From positions 1 through 13,222 of the forward strand of contig VGYW01000232.1 in NCBI GenBank assembly GCA_016872875.1: a stretch of DNA of 13,222 nt, read 5' to 3'. Below, piece after piece: positions 13,060-13,222 of this stretch. The first letter of the stretch is position 1, and every line of letters begins with the position of its first letter. Under the pieces are notes generated by a model. The model searched no databases. It was not told the origin of the DNA and worked only from the letters and a program-made list of their open reading frames with translations. Made by a program: the position numbers and the translations under genes. Source of the stretch: Planctomycetota bacterium (GTDB lineage: Bacteria; Planctomycetota; PUPC01; DSUN01).

Positions 13060-13222
13060 GCGCGGATCCGTCTGCTATACGCTCGCCGGCGTAGGGGCGA
13101 TGTCCCGAACTCCGTTGAAATAGAGACGGCGGCCCGGGTATCCTGTGGTTGTATGAGATCACCGGACACCCTTGGTAAGGAGAGCCGCCGTGCAGGAAGT
13201 GTACACCAAAGAGCCGTCGCGG
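13060..13222 (+). mobile_element. Possible 5' end of a group II intron (cut by window edge)
   Basis: From about 13060 the sequence changes character. It carries GGGGCGATGTCCCGAACTCC (13092-13111), resembling the GUCCCGAAC segment in domain I of bacterial group II introns, and then a run of short helices. It ends in GGTAAGGAGAGCC just before a GTG-started frame, the usual arrangement for an intron-encoded reverse transcriptase. The 5' boundary is uncertain: no clean GTGCG is seen, and GCGCG at 13060 is the nearest candidate. The rest lies outside the window. This rests on remembered resemblance. Confidence 0.4.
13190..13222 (+). CDS. Partial CDS, possibly N-terminus of a group II intron reverse transcriptase
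   Basis: GTG at 13190 opens a frame (M/V-QEVYTKEPSR) that runs off the window. AAGGAGAG (13178-13185) lies four to five bases before it, a good ribosome site. The start QEVYTKE is like the short, poorly conserved leader of some group II intron reverse transcriptases, and the flanking sequence supports that reading. A second open frame from ATG 13153 also reaches the edge and cannot be excluded. Only 11 codons are visible, so the product is uncertain. Confidence 0.35.
   Translation, partial: MQEVYTKEPSR

Noticed and set aside
12000..13169. Numerous short open frames in the 3' region, both strands
   Set aside because: All are under about 125 residues, follow the inverted repeats, lack ribosome sites and show no domain features.

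Overview
The window is high-GC bacterial DNA with long GC-rich genes, GTG and TTG starts, clear AGGAG-type ribosome sites and intergenic gaps packed with short palindromic repeats. The gene content (an exported protein with a von Willebrand A fold and membrane anchors, a squalene-cyclase-like toroid protein, a giant DUF4175-type coiled-coil protein, a WXXGXW lipoprotein and a Gfo/Idh/MocA oxidoreductase) points to the PVC group, most likely a Planctomycetota-like organism. This assignment rests on family recognition by eye, not on a search.

Layout. 1-571 has no gene; it holds a cluster of CCCAGGGC-type inverted repeats and ends in a good extended -10 promoter. 572-1192 and 1271-1705 are two small exported proteins on the + strand with near-identical Shine-Dalgarno sequences, closed by a strong rho-independent terminator at 1742-1779. 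1793-3019 (- strand) is a Gfo/Idh/MocA oxidoreductase. 3020-3591 is a divergent intergenic region with two back-to-back candidate promoters, followed by two adjoining inverted-repeat elements and a snap-back repeat. 3592-11999 is the core of the window, a four-gene + strand operon: VWA/glutamine-amidotransferase-like membrane protein, alpha/alpha-toroid protein, 1324-residue DUF4175-type protein, and a small exported partner. 12000-13189 has no convincing gene and is a graveyard of nested inverted repeats. The last ~160 bases resemble the 5' end of a group II intron with the first codons of its reverse transcriptase.

How the genes may work together. The operon encodes only envelope-located products: a membrane-anchored VWA domain with an intact metal-binding (MIDAS) set and a degenerate amidotransferase-like domain, an exported toroid protein, a three-helix membrane protein with a very long coiled coil, and a small exported protein with a conserved-looking C-terminus. 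Linked genes of these kinds recur in planctomycetes but, to my knowledge, have no established function. A cell-envelope assembly or surface scaffold role is an inference.

The most unusual aspect is the repeats. Every internal junction of the operon carries a different short repeat, and one family has entered the VWA gene itself, adding about 31 in-frame residues, part of them by an 11-residue tandem duplication. A second copy of that family lies in the opposite orientation between the second and third genes, nested inside its own 24-bp inverted repeat.
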